DNA of 28,410 bases from a virus. The position numbers and the translations under genes are program-made. Under the pieces are notes generated by a model. It was not told where the DNA came from. It searched no databases and worked only from the letters and a program-made list of their open reading frames with translations. Shown piece after piece: positions 1 through 5,943 of the stretch (its first letter is position 1; every line of letters begins with the position of its first letter). The stretch is from the IMG/VR virus record IMGVR_UViG_3300046791_000684, positions 1 to 28,410 of that record. One strand, written 5' to 3'.

Positions 1-229
1 GGCCAACCGAGAGGTCCATCTCCCGGGCCAGGGCCTGCGCCGAGTAGATGAGCCTCGGGAAGGATTCCCCGACAGATCCGGGGCCCCTCAGCGTTCTCTC
101 CTTCGGTGAAGTGGGTTCGACCCCGGCAGGAGGGTTTTCCACATCGCCCGGCGAGGGGATCCTCTCCTCGCCCTTGGGCGGGAAGGCCCCTTCCCTACGA
201 CCGCCAGCCCCTTCGCTACGACCCTTCAT
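1..229 (-). CDS. Partial CDS, 5' end of an unknown protein running off the left edge
   Basis: On the minus strand an open frame starts with ATG at 229 (an in-frame GTG sits directly before it at 232) and stays open to the window edge, giving about 76 residues. The N-terminal ~50 residues are rich in Gly, Pro, Arg and Glu and look like a disordered tail. The last visible part, SFPRLIYSAQALAREMDLSVG without its final residue, looks like folded helical protein and could be the start of a helix-turn-helix or enzyme domain. The first codons contain a near-perfect 17-base direct repeat (186-202 and 207-223). It is transcribed divergently from the HTH gene at 496, as expected of an early or repressor-type gene facing a shared control region. 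Function is not recognised. The start and even the reality of the gene are uncertain because only the 5' end is visible. Confidence 0.5.
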   Translation of the reverse strand, partial: MKGRSEGAGGRREGAFPPKGEERIPSPGDVENPPAGVEPTSPKERTLRGPGSVGESFPRLIYSAQALAREMDLSVG

Positions 230-495
230 CACGGCGCCCCCCGTGACCGTCCGTCCTAGCGGCTACGGTGCCGATTACCTCCCAGGGGGGCCGCGCGGGG
301 TGCGCGGCGGTGAGGCCCGTCCCCTCGGGGGCGTTTCAGCATTCGTATACCAGCCGTTGGGGATGATAGGTAGGCCCGTCGGAAATGTCCATCAAAAAAT
401 TCTGATGGTTTTCCCTTGTAGCCTGAAACCACCTACCCCATACTGGCGGCGGCAATGGAGGTTCACCTTGGTGACCAAGGCTCGCGGAGGTAGAA
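230..495. promoter_or_regulatory. Intergenic control region between divergent early genes
   Basis: This 266-base stretch has no convincing gene. The best plus-strand promoter candidate is TTGTAG (416-421), 17 bases, CATACT (439-444), which would start transcription near 451 just ahead of the HTH gene. An inverted repeat CCATCA (389-394) / TGATGG (403-408) flanks a short AT-rich tract, the most AT-rich spot in this part of the window. GGTAGG (369-374) and CCTACC (432-437) form a wider inverted pair around the -35 region. This layout resembles a phage regulatory intergenic region with operators. The promoter matches are weak and are inference only. Confidence 0.45.
466..480. promoter_or_regulatory. 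15-bp perfect palindrome, candidate operator
   Basis: CCTTGGT-g-ACCAAGG is a perfect 7-base inverted repeat around a single base. It lies between the candidate promoter (416-444) and the ribosome binding site of the HTH gene at 496, where a repressor could block transcription or early elongation. An overlapping partial palindrome TCACC/GGTGA (464-474) reinforces the symmetry. The adjacent XRE-like proteins are the obvious candidate binders; that link is inference. Confidence 0.5.
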
Positions 496-774
496 ATGAT
501 GGCCGTCCCGGAGGCAGCGACCCTGGCCAAGAAGGCACCACCCGTTCCGGCAAGGCCCGTCCCCGACTGGTCGCCGGAGAAGTTCGCCAGAGCGTGGGCC
601 ACCGCGAAGGACCGGCGCCCCGACTTCCGGGTCAAGCACATGGCCCAGCGAGCGGACGTCACGACGTCCACGCTCCACGAGTGGAAGAAGACGGGCGGCT
701 CGAAGCCGGACATCAACCAGGCCTTCGAGCTGGCGTCCTACCTCATGGTGGACCTCATGGATCTCGTGGAGTAG
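496..774 (+). CDS. XRE/Cro-like helix-turn-helix protein
   Basis: Predicted small DNA-binding regulator of 92 residues. GGAGG lies six bases before the ATG at 496 (a second ATG follows immediately at 499). Residues 1-25 form an Ala/Pro-rich tail. Residues about 45-90 fit an XRE-type fold: KHMAQRADVTTSTLHEWKKT gives the two helices of the HTH, with TSTLHEW at the start of the recognition helix, and INQAFELASYLMVDLMDLV gives the trailing helices typical of Cro/CI-like repressors. No peptidase or dimerisation domain is present, so it resembles Cro more than a cleavable CI. The 15-bp palindrome at 466-480 just upstream is a plausible autoregulatory operator. A second HTH-like frame follows closely. 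Target and physiological role are unknown. Confidence 0.75.
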   Translation: MMAVPEAATLAKKAPPVPARPVPDWSPEKFARAWATAKDRRPDFRVKHMAQRADVTTSTLHEWKKTGGSKPDINQAFELASYLMVDLMDLVE

Positions 775-830
775 AGCAGGTCCGTAGGTTCCACGGCCCG
801 GCAGTCAAGGCCGCTCGCGTCAAGGCCGGG

Positions 831-1019
831 ATGAGCCAGCGCGATCTGGCGGACGGGCTCCGGAGTCTCTCCGCCAACAATCCCTGGCCTCAGAGCGTGA
901 GCGGTTGGGAACTCGGCGGGGTCCCCTCGATCCGGGACTTCTTCGCGCTCTGCTCCGTCCTCCGCTCGCGCCCGGTCTCTCTCACCATCCTCGTAGATCG
1001 TGGCCGGGGGGCGGCGTGA
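831..1019 (+). CDS. Second small XRE-like helix-turn-helix protein, start uncertain
   Basis: The frame ending with TGA at 1017-1019 encodes a clear HTH-like segment: MSQRDLADGL (helix 2), then an 8-residue Asn/Pro-rich insertion, then QSVSGWELGGVPS (recognition helix, as in the SQSTVSRWERG-type motifs of XRE proteins). The first in-frame ATG is at 831, giving 62 residues. The preceding codons (about 780-830), reading VRRFHGPAVKAARVKAG, look like the normal first helix of the same domain, yet no ATG, GTG or TTG in this frame was found just upstream. Either the protein starts at 831 without helix 1, uses an unusual start codon, or is fused to the preceding HTH gene by frameshifting, since the frames differ by -1 and meet near 772. 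I judge the domain real and the start unresolved. Confidence 0.5.
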   Translation: MSQRDLADGLRSLSANNPWPQSVSGWELGGVPSIRDFFALCSVLRSRPVSLTILVDRGRGAA

Positions 1020-1024
1020 CCGAC

Positions 1025-1660
1025 CTATCTCTCCTCGTCGAGCGCCTTTGCCCGACGCAGGTAGTCCTCCGCCTCGTCGGACCATCTCCTCACGATGGAC
1101 CTCGCGGCCTTCGCATCCGCCCGATCGATGGCAGTCTTCAGGTCCGGCAACGCGACGGCCGCCAGGTGTGCCAGGATCTTCCTCCTGCGGAGGCTCTTCA
1201 GATCCTCCTCGGTAATGCGCGTCTTCGTTCCCCTCTCGGAGAATTCCCACCGGGCCGTCTCAGCTTGGTCGAGTTCAATGGCGATCTGTTTCTCGATCGG
1301 AGCGAAGTAGAGCAAGAGATCGTACTTGCGGAGGTCTTCGGTGTTCCAGGCCGCTTCGATCTCATCTTCCGCCTTGCGCAGATCCGATTGGGAGGCGACC
1401 AGGTCCTGGCTCCGCATGTCGAAGTCACCGCGCATCTTCTTCAGGGCCGCCGACTCCAGCACGAGTCTGGATTCAAGTTCGCCGTTTCGGGTCTCGGCCG
1501 CTTCCGCACGGGCTTGGCCCAGTCGAAGGGCATCTCCCCTTGCTTCCTCCAGCGCGAACGATCGAGCGGCTCTATCGTTCGCCGCTCGCGCAGCAAGGAG
1601 ACCAAACGCTCCGACCACAGCTCCTGCGATGCCGACCGCGAAATGGATCGCCGGTCTCAT
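1025..1660 (-). CDS. Membrane-anchored coiled-coil protein, unknown function
   Basis: A 211-residue protein with a single N-terminal hydrophobic segment (residues about 5-27, rich in Ala, Val and Gly) followed by long charged helices. The region about 30-110 is strongly Ala/Glu/Arg-rich with heptad-like spacing, suggesting a coiled coil; the C-terminal part is also helical (LKSLRRRKILAHLAAV). A strong ribosome binding site, AGGGAGG, lies six bases before the ATG, supporting expression from this strand even though neighbouring genes run on the plus strand. It converges on the small HTH gene, with stops 5 bases apart. A single transmembrane anchor plus coiled coil is seen in superinfection-exclusion, spanin-like and scaffold-type proteins, but nothing here is specific enough to choose. 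Confidence 0.65.
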   Translation of the reverse strand: MRPAIHFAVGIAGAVVGAFGLLAARAANDRAARSFALEEARGDALRLGQARAEAAETRNGELESRLVLESAALKKMRGDFDMRSQDLVASQSDLRKAEDEIEAAWNTEDLRKYDLLLYFAPIEKQIAIELDQAETARWEFSERGTKTRITEEDLKSLRRRKILAHLAAVALPDLKTAIDRADAKAARSIVRRWSDEAEDYLRRAKALDEER

Positions 1661-1716
1661 CCCCTACCTCCCTGTCCCCTGATGGGGCGCCTGCACTCTA
1701 CCCTCCGGCGGGCCGC

Positions 1717-1998
1717 ATGAGGGAGCGCCAACGGCGCGCCCTCATGACCCGGATCCGGGTCCAGAAGGAGCTGGGAGACCTCTGGTACCAGGTCTCGGCC
1801 GCGGGCTTCACGGTCCGCCAGGACCTCGACTGCCGGGACATCGTCGTGGTCCCGCCAACTCCGGACGTTCCCCTCAGCCCCGGCGCGCTGGAGCTCCGGC
1901 GCCGGGGCCCGGAGGTCTTCGACATGCTGGAGAGCCTCGATCGCCTCATGGGTGTCGTCCTCGCCGTGGAACCGCCGCCCACCTGGAGGGATCGATGA
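1717..1998 (+). CDS. Small TubC-docking-domain-like protein
   Basis: First gene of a five-gene overlapping plus-strand operon, 93 residues from ATG 1717 (an internal ATG at 1744 is an alternative; neither has a strong ribosome binding site). The central pattern LGDLWYQVSAAGFTVRQDL, a short strand ending in a Val-Val-Val-Pro-Pro motif, a Pro-rich turn and a final leucine-rich helix resembles the small TubC N-terminal-docking-like proteins frequent near phage replication genes. Those have the shape L..L...G..V......L.V.P followed by a helical tail. The resemblance is by pattern only. Its TGA overlaps the ATG of the next gene (ATGA, 1995-1998), implying translational coupling. Confidence 0.55.
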   Translation: MRERQRRALMTRIRVQKELGDLWYQVSAAGFTVRQDLDCRDIVVVPPTPDVPLSPGALELRRRGPEVFDMLESLDRLMGVVLAVEPPPTWRDR

Positions 1999-2126
1999 AC
2001 CCGACCGATGCTCCCCTCACCGCGCCCCGTCCCATGCCGTGGTGGTTCGTCGCCGCGGCGGGGATCCTCCTCGCTGGAACGACGGCGGCCGTCGTGGCTC
2101 GCCTCCTCGTGGGGCTGTCGGCGTGA
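1995..2126 (+). CDS. 43-residue single-pass membrane protein
   Basis: A very short gene supported by a good ribosome binding site (GGAGG six bases before ATG 1995) and by four-base overlaps on both sides (ATGA with the previous gene, GTGA at 2123-2126 with the next). The product has a Pro-rich N-terminus, then PWWFVAAAGILLAG and a further hydrophobic stretch to residue 42, a single transmembrane helix. The tryptophan pair marks one membrane interface. Function is unknown; small one-helix proteins of this kind in phages act as holin partners, antiholins or membrane adaptors, and nothing here distinguishes these. Confidence 0.6.
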   Translation: MNPTDAPLTAPRPMPWWFVAAAGILLAGTTAAVVARLLVGLSA

Positions 2127-2560
2127 CGGCCTGCGCCCCCTTCCGTGTGGCGCGCTCTCAGGAGCGGCTCCCGCGGTTCCCCTCAAGGAAGGCATGCTTC
2201 GACCTCCGGGCGGTCTTCGGGGACACCGAGTGCGTCTGCCGGATCTACCCCGCGCGCGGGTTCTACGTCGTGGGGGCTTGCGGCCACGCCCATGGCTGGG
2301 ATCTTGCCAGAGGGGACGCCGAAGCACAGGCGAAGAGGCTGAACGAGGGGGCGGAGGACCTGATCCCGGCGTTGCAGGGGCCGGTCGAGCGGGTCGGCGT
2401 TGCACCGCCCCCTCCATCCAAGGACGATGACGGTGCTGGCGACGGGGCTGCCCGGCATGGGCGTAAGAGCGTCGAGAGCGTCCCACCTAATCCCTATTCT
2501 CCAAGGACCTCCGACATTCCTCCCCGTCGTCTTCCCGTCGGGACCGCCCGCGAGGCATGA
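2123..2560 (+). CDS. Conserved-looking small hypothetical protein, Pro-rich tail
   Basis: GTG at 2123 overlaps the previous TGA as GTGA, and the TGA at 2558-2560 overlaps the ATG of the next gene, giving 145 residues. The first ~85 residues look folded: CFDLRAVFGDTECVCRIYPA then GFYVVGACGHAHGWD and a helix EAQAKRLNEGAEDLIPAL. It holds five cysteines and two histidines near one another, which could bind a metal, though no standard zinc-finger spacing is seen. The C-terminal ~55 residues are rich in Pro, Asp and Arg and probably disordered. I do not recognise the family. The precise overlaps at both ends are the main support for the start and for the gene being real. Confidence 0.55.
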   Translation: MTACAPFRVARSQERLPRFPSRKACFDLRAVFGDTECVCRIYPARGFYVVGACGHAHGWDLARGDAEAQAKRLNEGAEDLIPALQGPVERVGVAPPPPSKDDDGAGDGAARHGRKSVESVPPNPYSPRTSDIPPRRLPVGTAREA

Positions 2561-2889
2561 GCGAGCGGGCGATCCGGATCGTGAACGACCCGGCGGACCC
2601 CCTGGTCCTGAAGGTTGTGGATGCGGCCACCGGGGAGCCCCTGAAAGGCGTCTACCGGGTCACGCTGGAGCACACGATCGGCTACTTGCCCCGGGCGTGG
2701 ATCGAGTTCTTCGGAGTGGAGTCGAAGGTGGAGGCTCGGCTCGTGGCGAAGGAGGAGGGACTGGCCCGACGGTACCTCGAGCGCCTCGGCAAGATGGGGC
2801 ACCCGGACGCCGGACGGGATCCGGTGGGTGCCCTTGGCCAGGTGGCCGTGGACCTCCAGCAGGCTCTCACCCTCAAGGAGACCGCATGA
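2557..2889 (+). CDS. 110-residue hypothetical protein upstream of the ATPase
   Basis: A compact protein without membrane segments. Residues 1-60 look like a small beta-rich domain: AIRIVNDPADPLVLKVVDAA, a turn TGEPLKGV, then YRVTLEHTIGY, and a strand containing VESKVEARLV. The rest is helical (EGLARRYLERLGKMG and VGALGQVAVDLQQALTL). Its ATG overlaps the previous TGA (2557-2560) and its TGA overlaps the ATG of the ATPase gene (2886-2889), so translation of the three genes is probably coupled. Strict coupling to a HerA-like ATPase suggests the two proteins work together, for example as an adaptor or substrate-recognition partner, but this is inference. Family not recognised. Confidence 0.6.
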   Translation: MSERAIRIVNDPADPLVLKVVDAATGEPLKGVYRVTLEHTIGYLPRAWIEFFGVESKVEARLVAKEEGLARRYLERLGKMGHPDAGRDPVGALGQVAVDLQQALTLKETA

Positions 2890-4688
2890 CGGCCGGCCAG
2901 CCGATCCTCGGGAAGACCCTTGATGGGGCGGACGTCGCCATCGACCTGGACGTCCTGATCGTCTCCCGCCTCCTCGCCCAGGCGAACTCCGGAGGGGGGA
3001 AGAGCTTCCTCCTGCGCCGGATCCTGGAGCGCACCCACGGGCGCGTTCAGCAGCTGATCCTGGACATTGAGGGGGAGTTCCACACCCTCCGGGAGGAGTA
3101 CGACTACGTTCTGGCGGCCCCCCGCGGCGGGGACACCCTGGCGGACGTGCGCACGGCTCCCCTGCTCGCCCGCCGCCTCCTCGAGCTCGGGGTCTCGGCC
3201 ATCATCGACCTCTCCGAGATGAAGCACCACGAGCGCGTCCGCTTCGTGCGGCTCTTCCTCGAGGCCCTCATCGACGCCCCCCGCTCCCTCTGGCACCCCG
3301 TCCTGGTCGTGGTGGACGAGGCGCACCAGTTCTGCCCGGAGAAGGGGGAGGCCGAGTCCGCCGGCGCCGTCATCGACCTGATGACCCGTGGCCGGAAGCG
3401 GGGCTACTGCGGGGTGCTCGCCACCCAGCGCCTGTCGAAACTCGCCAAGGATGCCGCGGCCGAGGCGAACGTCAAGCTGATCGGCCGGGCCGCCCTCGAC
3501 GTGGACATGAAGCGGGCGGCCGAGGAGCTAGGGTTCACCCGCAAGGAGGACGTCGCCCGCCTGCGGGGGCTCCCGCCGGGGCGGTTCTTCGCCTTCGGGC
3601 CCGGGCTCTCCGACCAAGTGCTCGAGATCCAGGTGGGGGAGGTCCGCACGACCCACCCCAAGGCCGGTCAGCGGGAGGCTCCCGTCCCGCCGCCCCGCGC
3701 CAGGGTCCAGAAGGTGCTCGCCCAGCTGGCCGACCTCCCGAAGGAGGCTGCCGAGGAGGCTCGCACGGTGGGGGAGCTGCGCACCGAGGTCCTCCGGCTC
3801 CGGCGCGAGGTCGCCGCGAAGCCGGCGCCGGCCGCGCCGGAGGTCCAGCGCGTGGAGGTCCCCGTGCTCGGGAAGGATGTCCTCGCGGAGCTCGACCGAT
3901 GCGCCGCGAACCTCGGGAAGCAGGCGGCACACTTCGCGGAGGTCGCCGGGACGCTGGAGCGGGGCGCGGCCAGCCTCCAGGAGACGGCCGCGGCCGTGGA
4001 CCGCCTAGGGCGGGACCTGATGGGGGCCATCGCCAAGGCCGGGCGGAACGGCTCCCCGGCGCCGGGGGCACGGGCCACCACCGTCAAGGCCGCCGACGTC
4101 GGCCGGTTCGTGAGGACGGCTGCCCGCCCGGATGGCATGGTCAAGGGCCCCGGCGGACTTCGTCCCCCGACCGTGAACGAGGCTCGCGCCATGGACGGCG
4201 AGGCGTTGGGCGTCACGGGGCCCGAGCAGAAGATCCTGGACGCAGTGGCCTGGTTCCGGGGCGTGGGCATCGAGCAGCCGGAGCAGGCCGCCGTCGCCCT
4301 CCTCGCGGGCTATACGGTCGGCGGGAGCTCCTTCCGGAACGCTCGCGGCGCTCTCCACACCAAGGGTCTCATCCGCCTCGAGGGGGAGGGGATCCTCCTC
4401 ACGGAGGAGGGCGCGGACCTGGCGCACGAGCAGCCCGTTCCCCTCACCACCGAGGAACTCCATCGGAAGGTCCTCGGATGCCTGCCGGGGCCCGAGCAGC
4501 GCCTCCTCGAGGTCATCCTCCGGGCCTACCCTGAGGCCGCGCCGCAGGAGACGATCGCCGAGGAAACGGGCTACACGGTCGGCGGCAGCTCCTTCCGGAA
4601 CGCTCGCGGGCGCCTGCGGACCTTCGGGCTCATCGAGTTCGTGGGCGGAGCCCTGCGCGCCCGGCCGCTGCTATTCCTCGAGGCCTAG
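2886..4688 (+). CDS. HerA/FtsK-superfamily (DUF87-like) ATPase with duplicated winged-helix tail
   Basis: A 600-residue predicted DNA-pumping or remodelling ATPase. AAGGAG lies five bases before the ATG. Walker A is ANSGGGKS (residues 33-40) and Walker B is VLVVVDEAH (about 139-147); LATQR (178-182) fits the conserved glutamine after the sensor strand of HerA/VirB4-like enzymes. Residues about 260-400 are Pro/Ala-rich with two coiled-coil stretches (roughly 275-315 and 330-385). The C-terminus holds two similar winged-helix units (about 445-505 and 535-592), each with GYTVGGSSFRNARG. HerA-family proteins form hexameric rings that translocate DNA. The phage packaging motor is separately encoded by the terminase, so this enzyme probably acts in replication, recombination or anti-phage interference; I cannot tell which. 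No nuclease domain is seen in it, and its stop shares CTAG with the convergent gene. Confidence 0.8.
   Translation: MTAGQPILGKTLDGADVAIDLDVLIVSRLLAQANSGGGKSFLLRRILERTHGRVQQLILDIEGEFHTLREEYDYVLAAPRGGDTLADVRTAPLLARRLLELGVSAIIDLSEMKHHERVRFVRLFLEALIDAPRSLWHPVLVVVDEAHQFCPEKGEAESAGAVIDLMTRGRKRGYCGVLATQRLSKLAKDAAAEANVKLIGRAALDVDMKRAAEELGFTRKEDVARLRGLPPGRFFAFGPGLSDQVLEIQVGEVRTTHPKAGQREAPVPPPRARVQKVLAQLADLPKEAAEEARTVGELRTEVLRLRREVAAKPAPAAPEVQRVEVPVLGKDVLAELDRCAANLGKQAAHFAEVAGTLERGAASLQETAAAVDRLGRDLMGAIAKAGRNGSPAPGARATTVKAADVGRFVRTAARPDGMVKGPGGLRPPTVNEARAMDGEALGVTGPEQKILDAVAWFRGVGIEQPEQAAVALLAGYTVGGSSFRNARGALHTKGLIRLEGEGILLTEEGADLAHEQPVPLTTEELHRKVLGCLPGPEQRLLEVILRAYPEAAPQETIAEETGYTVGGSSFRNARGRLRTFGLIEFVGGALRARPLLFLEA
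4308..4634 (+). repeat. Internal gene duplication: two copies of a winged-helix segment
   Basis: Two segments beginning at 4308 and 4569, 261 bases apart, are nearly identical at DNA level over about 40 bases (both encode GYTVGGSSFRNARG followed by a similar L-T-GLI segment) and diverge on either side. Each sits in the recognition-helix area of one winged-helix unit of the ATPase. The DNA identity is higher than expected for ancient domain duplication, suggesting recent duplication, gene conversion or strong selection on the DNA-contact surface. Confidence 0.75.
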
Positions 4689-5371
4689 GGGATCGAGCCC
4701 GGCGCGGTGAGGTCGGCCAACTTGATGGCCTGCCGACGGCGGAACAGGTCTTCCCGCTGCCGCTGAAGGGCCTCGCTCGCATGGTCAAGGTCCTCGGCGC
4801 TCATCTTCGCCTTCCACCTCTCGAACAACTGCAGGGTGACGGCGCAGGAGGGACGGCCCTCTTCCTCGATCAGCACGACGTAGGTGTCGTAAAGGACCCA
4901 GACCATTCCGTAGTAGGCGCGGCCCATCATGATGTAGCCCGTCTCGTCGTCAGCCACGCCCGAAGTGAATCCGGCGGCCACCACCTCCATCACGCAGGTG
5001 AGTTCGTACCAACCGTTCAGCGCCTTGCGCTTCTTCGCGGCCGCGTACTGCTCGGGAGTCAGGCTCTCCTTGGAGAAGTTCCCTATGGTGAATGGCTCCT
5101 TCAGCTTGAGATTGGCAGCGTCCGCGCTGGCGAAAAAGATGGAGCCGCGGGACAGGACTTCCTTGGTGAACCATTCGCCATACTTCAGGGCCGCCTCCCT
5201 GGAGGCGCGCAGGTTCCTGGTCTTCAGGTCCTGCTCCATCAGGTCCAGCTGGCGCTTCAGCAGGATGATCTGGACGAGGGCGACGATGGCGCAGACAGCG
5301 AGGATGATGGCTGCGATCTGCCCTGCGTCCTGCAGCGTGAAGGGGGGCGGAGCAGGAGGCGCGGGGGGCAC
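4685..5371 (-). CDS. Membrane-anchored protein, possibly DUF4760-like
   Basis: A 228-residue protein starting with GTG at 5371, three bases after the stop of the HicA-like gene, so probably translationally coupled and the last gene of that cassette. After a Pro-rich N-terminus, residues about 15-38 form a single transmembrane helix (IAAIILAVCAIVALVQIILL). A cytoplasmic-looking helical domain follows, with NGWYELTCVMEVVAAGF and YIMMGRAYYGMVWVLYDTYV as its core. A short membrane helix followed by an all-helical domain with an N-x-x-E-like helix resembles DUF4760-type proteins, but this is a weak pattern match. Its TAG shares the bases CTAG (4685-4688) with the stop of the convergent ATPase gene. 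Location next to a toxin-antitoxin-like pair suggests an accessory or exclusion function; unproven. Confidence 0.65.
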   Translation of the reverse strand: MPPAPPAPPPFTLQDAGQIAAIILAVCAIVALVQIILLKRQLDLMEQDLKTRNLRASREAALKYGEWFTKEVLSRGSIFFASADAANLKLKEPFTIGNFSKESLTPEQYAAAKKRKALNGWYELTCVMEVVAAGFTSGVADDETGYIMMGRAYYGMVWVLYDTYVVLIEEEGRPSCAVTLQLFERWKAKMSAEDLDHASEALQRQREDLFRRRQAIKLADLTAPGSIP

Positions 5372-5374
5372 CGG

Positions 5375-5617
5375 CTAACCCAGGACGAAGCCGAATTCGG
5401 CGGGGTCAATCCCCAGCCGGGCGCAGGTGCTTCGGAGCAGCGAAGGCAGAACGCGGGCCTCCAGATCCTTCACCTCAACGGGCACCCACCTGATGCCATT
5501 GGTGGTGGCCAGTTCGAGCTCGAAGAAACTCCCGGTCTTCTGCCACTTCACGCCGCGCTTAGCGAGTTCCTGGAAGAACTCGTGGAACGACATCGCCCGA
5601 CAGAATGGGTAGGACAT
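5375..5617 (-). CDS. HicA-like small protein lacking the usual histidine motif
   Basis: An 80-residue protein (ATG 5617; a second in-frame ATG at 5593 would give 72 residues and neither has a clear ribosome binding site). The pattern FHEFFQELAKRGVKWQKTG, then a strand SFFELELATT, then WVPVEVKDLEARVLPSLLR and a final helix LGIDPAEFGF matches the layout of HicA mRNA-interferase toxins (helix, Gly-Ser-His strand, V-P-V/H loop, helix, final helix ending in E-E/F). HicA proteins carry a catalytic histidine in a GSHH-like motif; here that position reads GSFF, so activity as a ribonuclease is doubtful. It lies 11 bases downstream of a HicB-like gene, which supports the assignment. Alternatives: an inactivated toxin or an unrelated dsRBD-like fold. 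Confidence 0.55.
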   Translation of the reverse strand: MSYPFCRAMSFHEFFQELAKRGVKWQKTGSFFELELATTNGIRWVPVEVKDLEARVLPSLLRSTCARLGIDPAEFGFVLG

Positions 5618-5628
5618 AGGGCGGCCGC

Positions 5629-5943
5629 CTAAGCGATGGCCAGTTCGGCCGCCTCAATCCTCTTGCTGGCGGGCTGATGGGACAGCTTCTTGCTGAAGTC
5701 CATCCGCCGGTCGATCGGGATCGCGTCGAGCCACTTCTTCTGGTACCACTCCGGCGCAGGCCCGATGTCCTTGAACGGCACCTCTCCACGACGAAGGGCG
5801 ATCGAAATCGTCGCGTCCATGGTCCTCTCGAAGCTGGCGATGGCCTCCTGGATCGTCTTCCCCTGGGCGGCGATGTCCAGCTCCAGCGCCTGGCTGACGT
5901 AGTGCCCCCCCTCGCTGATGACGAGAACGCGGAACTTCTTCAT
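5629..5943 (-). CDS. HicB-like antitoxin
   Basis: A 104-residue protein opening with MKKFRVLVISEGGHYVSQAL and then ELDIAAQGKTIQEAIASFER, the typical HicB partial RNase-H fold (strand, strand, loop, helix with the G-x-T-x-x-E-A core). HicB antitoxins neutralise HicA and repress their own promoter. The C-terminal part (PEWYQKKW and beyond) is not an obvious HTH or ribbon-helix-helix, so DNA binding is uncertain. The start at ATG 5943 is preferred because GGGAGGGAAGG lies six bases before it; an ATG two codons upstream is too close to that site. The gene order antitoxin first, then HicA-like, is less common than the reverse. A perfect TTGACA sits upstream at 6013-6018 (minus), though a matching -10 is weak. 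Confidence 0.7.
   Translation of the reverse strand: MKKFRVLVISEGGHYVSQALELDIAAQGKTIQEAIASFERTMDATISIALRRGEVPFKDIGPAPEWYQKKWLDAIPIDRRMDFSKKLSHQPASKRIEAAELAIA

Noticed and set aside
48-774. Extending the second HTH gene upstream to an ATG at 48
   Set aside because: The first 240 residues are low-complexity, overlap the good HTH gene in another frame and cross the control region; only the last ~80 residues look like protein.
3115-3132. GGCCCCCCGC inside the ATPase gene as another start-associated motif copy
   Set aside because: The match stops at the core, flanks differ and it is deep in plus-strand coding sequence; probably chance in GC-rich DNA. A similar reverse-orientation match at 6001-6011 was set aside for the same reason.
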